Part shown: piece by piece, positions 60,831 through 64,000 of the stretch
Layout: each line of letters starts with the position of its first letter
How positions within the stretch are numbered: the stretch's first letter is position 1
Assembly (NCBI RefSeq): GCF_015207875.1
Contig: NZ_JADEVZ010000006.1
Location: forward strand, 1-64,000
DNA: 64,000 nucleotides
Origin: Dolichospermum sp. LEGE 00240
GTDB taxonomy: Bacteria; Cyanobacteriota; Cyanobacteriia; Cyanobacteriales; Nostocaceae
Reading direction: 5' to 3'
Notes under the pieces: generated by a model
What the model saw: the letters and a program-made list of their open reading frames with translations, nothing else
Databases searched by the model: none
Told to the model about the DNA's origin: nothing
Program-made: the position numbers and the translations under genes

Positions 60831-61289
60831 TTAATGAATCTGTGGCACTTCTAAAACCGAGCATAGCTCAAATTTCCTCCCTAGAAAACGGTAGATAATT
60901 GCAGCTAACTCCTCAATCATATAAGGTTTAACGATGTAATCATCAAAACCAGCTTCAAGCATCCGTTTATTATATTCAGCATCAGTTAAAACCGTCATAG
61001 CCACCACAGGAATATGACAAGTTAAAGATTCCTGCTTAAGATACCGAATAAAATCTAGTCCATTCATCCCAGGTAAAAAAAGATTCAATAAAATTAAATC
61101 AGGTTGATGTTCCTTAGCCATAAATACTGTTGTTGAACTTTCTTTTTGACAAATAGACTGGCAACCAAGTAACTCAAGAGTATAACTCATCAACAGTAAA
61201 CTATCATCATGATTTTCTACCACTAAAATCAAAGGCTGTTGATGTTGTTGCCGTTTCTCATCACTCATGAATGAATGCGCTAGATACAT
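60831..61289 (-). CDS. Stand-alone receiver domain protein lacking the usual phospho-aspartate
   Basis: A 152-aa receiver domain with no output domain. The fold is clear (LILVVENHDDSLLLMSYTLEL, then VVAMTVLTDAEYNKRMLEAGFDDYIVKPY with the conserved lysine), but the strand that should carry the phosphoacceptor reads DLILLNLFLPGMNG, with Asn where Asp is expected, and the acidic pair is reduced to EN. It probably does not take a phosphate in the normal way and may act by binding. Start at 61289 follows GGAG; a second ATG lies seven codons in. Convergent with the second kinase. Confidence 0.82.
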   Translation of the reverse strand: MYLAHSFMSDEKRQQHQQPLILVVENHDDSLLLMSYTLELLGCQSICQKESSTTVFMAKEHQPDLILLNLFLPGMNGLDFIRYLKQESLTCHIPVVAMTVLTDAEYNKRMLEAGFDDYIVKPYMIEELAAIIYRFLGRKFELCSVLEVPQIH

Positions 61290-61734
61290 CTCGTCTCCAG
61301 AGTCGTTAATGGGGAGTAGTCATCTTTTTAGGCATAATAGACTTACTCGCAAATCCTCATTGGTTATTTACCTCAACCAATGTCAACAGGAAATAAAAAT
61401 CCAGCCTTAATGCCTTTAGCAGATATATTTTGATTATATGCAAAATCGTCAATAAATTTATTTAGAAAAATCAATAAATTCATAACCTCTCACTTTTATC
61501 AAAACCAGAGATTATTGTTACCCTGATTATTGCCCAATTAGCCAAAGAATGAGTAAAATAGTTGACACAACTTTTTTTAGGCGTTGGTGAATTGGGGTAT
61601 GAAAGTCGAAAATTTCATCTCTCAAACTCTTACTCTCTGCGCCTGGAGCGTCTCTGCGTGAAGTAAAATCATACTTTTACTTCTTCAAGGAGTCGGGGAT
61701 ATAATAATCTCAATCACACTAATTACCTGCACTT
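61290..61734. other. Intergenic region upstream of the permease gene
   Basis: About 445 bp between divergent genes. It holds an ordinary AT-rich stretch and, near 61675-61700, a fragment of the AGTCGGGGAT hairpin repeat. I see no gene, RNA or clear operator. Confidence 0.45.
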
Positions 61735-63033
61735 ATGAATAAAAAAGAACAAACAGTAACGCGATTATTTTCCCATCTAAAATTTGATAATCATAAATTT
61801 CAACATCAACCCGGTAGTGTTTTAGGAACTACAGCTTTAATTACAGGAACTACCATTGGAGCGGGGATTATTGGATTACCTGCTGTAACTTTACCATCGG
61901 GGATTATACCATCTACAATCCTAATTATTACTGTATGGCTGTATACTTTAATTTCCGGTTTATTAATTGCAGAATTGACTTTAAATGTGATGAGATTTGA
62001 GGGGATTTCTCATATAGGTTTATTAGCAACCATAGAAAAAATTCTCGGTAAACTAGGAGCGAGAATTGCCGGAATTGCCTATGTATTTAACCACTATGCC
62101 CTTTTAGTGGCATATATGACTGAAGGTGGCAAAATTTTAACAACCACAGTTGATAAAGTCTGGGAATTAGAACATATTTCACCTCAGTGGGTAGGAACAG
62201 TCAGTTTTTTCCTCGTATTTGGTAGTCTAATATATTGGGGGAAAGATAGATTGGTGGCAAAAATAAATGGGATATTTATTATTATTTTATTAATTACTTT
62301 TTTGGGTCTATTAATATTAGGAGGAATGCAATTCCAAAACTCCCAACTACTAGTACAAAATTGGCAATCTGTAGGTAATGCTATTGCTATTATATATGTA
62401 GCAATGTTCTTTCACAGTATTATTCCAATGGTTGTCACTCAATTGGAAGGAGACATTAACAAAATTCGACAATCTATAATTATTGGTTCAGTAATTCCCT
62501 TATTCATGTTTTTAGCTTGGAATACTATTATTTTAGGCTGTATGACTCCAGATATTTTATCCCATAATTTCGCAAATGAGAGCGTATTTGATCCACTGCA
62601 AATTCTGCGAACCGGTCAATCAGGAGAATGGTTTGCCGTTTTATTATCAATTTTTTCTGAATTTGCAATCGTGACATCATTTATAGGTATTACCTATGGT
62701 TTAGCAGATTTTTTTCAAGATATTTCCATCATTACCAAAAGTGAAATTTCCCGTTTACCTCTCTATTCCTTAGTTTTGCTTCCACCTCTGAGTTTAGGAA
62801 CACTTAATCCTACTATATTTTTTCATGCTTTAGAATACACGGGAGCATTTAGTGTTTCTATTCTAGCAGGAGTTATGCCAGCATTAATGAGTTGGAAACA
62901 AAGTCAAACACCAGAATTTGCTAATGGTAACTATCAAACCCTAGTTCCTGGAGGCAAGATAACATTAGTATTGATTATGGTCGGGGCATTGTTTTTAATT
63001 TGTAGACAAATTCTGGTAATATGTCAAGTTTAA
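61735..63033 (+). CDS. Aromatic amino acid permease, TyrP/Mtr-like
   Basis: A 432-aa transporter of the hydroxy/aromatic amino acid permease family with 11 membrane helices. The first helix has the typical ALITGTTIGAGIIGLPAVTLPSG (about 33-55); later FFHSIIPMVVTQLEGDINKIRQSI near 222-245 and SEFAIVTSFIGITYGLADFFQD near 308-329 are also family-like. Likely brings tyrosine or tryptophan in with protons. Monocistronic; a hairpin follows its stop. Confidence 0.88.
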   Translation: MNKKEQTVTRLFSHLKFDNHKFQHQPGSVLGTTALITGTTIGAGIIGLPAVTLPSGIIPSTILIITVWLYTLISGLLIAELTLNVMRFEGISHIGLLATIEKILGKLGARIAGIAYVFNHYALLVAYMTEGGKILTTTVDKVWELEHISPQWVGTVSFFLVFGSLIYWGKDRLVAKINGIFIIILLITFLGLLILGGMQFQNSQLLVQNWQSVGNAIAIIYVAMFFHSIIPMVVTQLEGDINKIRQSIIIGSVIPLFMFLAWNTIILGCMTPDILSHNFANESVFDPLQILRTGQSGEWFAVLLSIFSEFAIVTSFIGITYGLADFFQDISIITKSEISRLPLYSLVLLPPLSLGTLNPTIFFHALEYTGAFSVSILAGVMPALMSWKQSQTPEFANGNYQTLVPGGKITLVLIMVGALFLICRQILVICQV

Positions 63034-63423
63034 AAATTGTGAATAAAACCTCCCTTGTCGGGTAATGACAAGAGAGGATTTGGAGCTAAAGTCCGGTAGG
63101 GTAATCGGGCTATTTAATATTTAATATTTATTAGGGTTTAATCTAGTCCCCCCTAAGATATATAAATTGATGATTATCATCTACAATTGGTATCATTTAG
63201 GAATCTGCATAAAAAAATCCCTTGTTTGTATAGTGCAAATAGTTACTGATATGTTGCGTAGAACTTACGGAAAATCAAGGATGATCAGTATGTGTTAAAA
63301 AATATGTATGTTAGTGAATAACCGACGAAAAAGACTGCATAACAGATACAGGGGGTAAGAGGCAGAGGAAAAATATTTTCTACTGACAACTGACCGATAA
63401 CTAATTAACAAAGGTGAAGATAT
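63034..63423. other. Region between permease and pilT, with a hairpin
   Basis: About 390 bp. An 11-bp imperfect hairpin (CCTCCCTTGTC at 63049-63059, GACAAGAGAGG at 63067-63077) lies 16 bases past the permease stop and may end its transcript, though no T-run follows. The rest is AT-rich and should hold the pilT promoter. Confidence 0.5.
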
Positions 63424-64000
63424 ATGACAGAATCACAAACATTTAGAATGCCGCCACCTTTACCAAAAGCAAAAGTACAGCATCAGGTGGCAAATTTAGA
63501 AATGAACGCCCCAGCACCGCCAATCATGACCACACCACCACCAATATTCTCCAATTCTCATGGGTTAATAAATGAACCTGTAGGACAGACCTTGGGGCAG
63601 CTTGTTCAGGAAGCTTTTGATGAGGGTTACTCTGATATTCACTTGGGAGTGGGTGAAATTCCCCGCTTCCGCAGCCGAGGGGAAATTCTGACGACAAGTT
63701 ATCCCGAAGTTGATAAACCAACTTTTATGCGTTGGTTGCGGGAGATTCTTTCTGATTCTGAAATTCAAAGATTTCAAGAACATTTAGAATTTGATGGTGC
63801 GACTCAGTACGATTTTGCCCGTGTGCGGATTAATGTGTTTGATTCACTGCGTGGTTATGCAATGGTACTGCGGTTAATTCCTCTCAAAATTCTATCTATG
63901 GAGCAGTTGCGTTTACCACCAGTGTTTAGAGATATTTGTCACCATCATAAGGGTTTAGTTTTGGTCACAGGTCCTACTGGTTCGGGTAAGTCTACGACAA
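63424..64000 (+). CDS. pilT: Type IV pilus retraction ATPase PilT, 5' part
   Basis: The window ends inside this gene. The visible 192 residues match the start of a PilT/GspE-family ATPase that powers retraction of type IV pili in twitching motility: a Pro-rich leader (about 1-50), the N-terminal PAS-like domain with QEAFDEGYSDIHLGVGEIPRFR near 64-85, ARVRINVFDSLRGYAMVLRLIP near 132-153, and the start of the Walker A loop GPTGSGKST at the very end. Start ATG 63424 follows AAGGTGAAG. The leader is longer than in proteobacterial PilT, as is usual in cyanobacteria. Later motifs that would confirm PilT lie beyond the window. Confidence 0.9.
   Translation, partial: MTESQTFRMPPPLPKAKVQHQVANLEMNAPAPPIMTTPPPIFSNSHGLINEPVGQTLGQLVQEAFDEGYSDIHLGVGEIPRFRSRGEILTTSYPEVDKPTFMRWLREILSDSEIQRFQEHLEFDGATQYDFARVRINVFDSLRGYAMVLRLIPLKILSMEQLRLPPVFRDICHHHKGLVLVTGPTGSGKSTT

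Noticed and set aside
1-64000. tRNA or rRNA genes
   Set aside because: I looked through the intergenic gaps for T-loop and acceptor patterns by eye and found none; a tRNAscan run would be decisive.

Overview
This window is a stretch of cyanobacterial chromosome, most likely from a filamentous Nostocales species. The evidence is photosystem II genes (psbN, psbH), a plastoquinone-type prenyltransferase, many HIP1 octamers (GCGATCGC), AT-rich intergenic DNA with hairpin repeats, and a complete-looking saxitoxin (paralytic shellfish toxin, sxt) gene cluster, so far known in cyanobacteria such as Aphanizomenon/Cuspidothrix, Dolichospermum (Anabaena) circinale, Raphidiopsis (Cylindrospermopsis) and Lyngbya. 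Species cannot be fixed from the sequence alone.

Layout. 1-7.5 kb holds core genes: Ser/Thr kinase, STAS protein, DedA, argG, a glycosyltransferase, and psbN-pth-tatA-psbH. 8.0-34.7 kb is the sxt cluster, bordered on the left by what looks like an integrase remnant. Its leftward arm is sxtD-X-V-W-E-A-B, then MITE and transposase debris, a 94-aa unknown and the exporter sxtPER. Its rightward arm is sxtP-Q-R-(sxtS relic)-ORF24-S-H-U-N-G-T-M-I-J-K-L. The arms diverge from a 62-bp intergenic region carrying a perfect 7-bp inverted repeat. 34.9-39.6 kb holds ubiA, an O-methyltransferase and ppx/gppA. 39.7-44.6 kb is an accessory island with an overlapping DUF262/HEPN pair (candidate defence system) and a plasmid-type CyRepA1 replication protein. 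44.7-64 kb holds a TPR protein, pyrE, cydAB, twin von Willebrand A proteins, DUF29, an M15 peptidase, a sugar-type ABC permease, a lipid-A-disaccharide-synthase relative, a two-component signalling group, an aromatic amino acid permease and the start of pilT.

How the toxin genes work together (established for the family). SxtA builds the arginine-derived ethyl ketone, SxtG adds the second amidino group, and SxtB, SxtD, SxtS and SxtU cyclise and oxidise the skeleton. SxtH and SxtT, fed by electron carriers such as SxtV/SxtW, hydroxylate C12, and SxtI (with J, K, L) installs the carbamoyl group. SxtX (N1-hydroxylation, neosaxitoxin) and SxtN (N-sulfation) are tailoring enzymes; SxtM and SxtPER are likely exporters. 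Here sxtX is intact, sxtN carries an apparent single-base frameshift near its 3' end, and I see no sxtDIOX, sxtSUL, sxtO or sxtF. This predicts mainly saxitoxin and neosaxitoxin rather than sulfated gonyautoxins or C-toxins.

The cluster shows several marks of past rearrangement: a degenerate second copy of sxtS, the sxtH/sxtT segmental duplication, two MITEs with 5-bp target duplications, and a MITE end that supplies the stop codon of sxtB.
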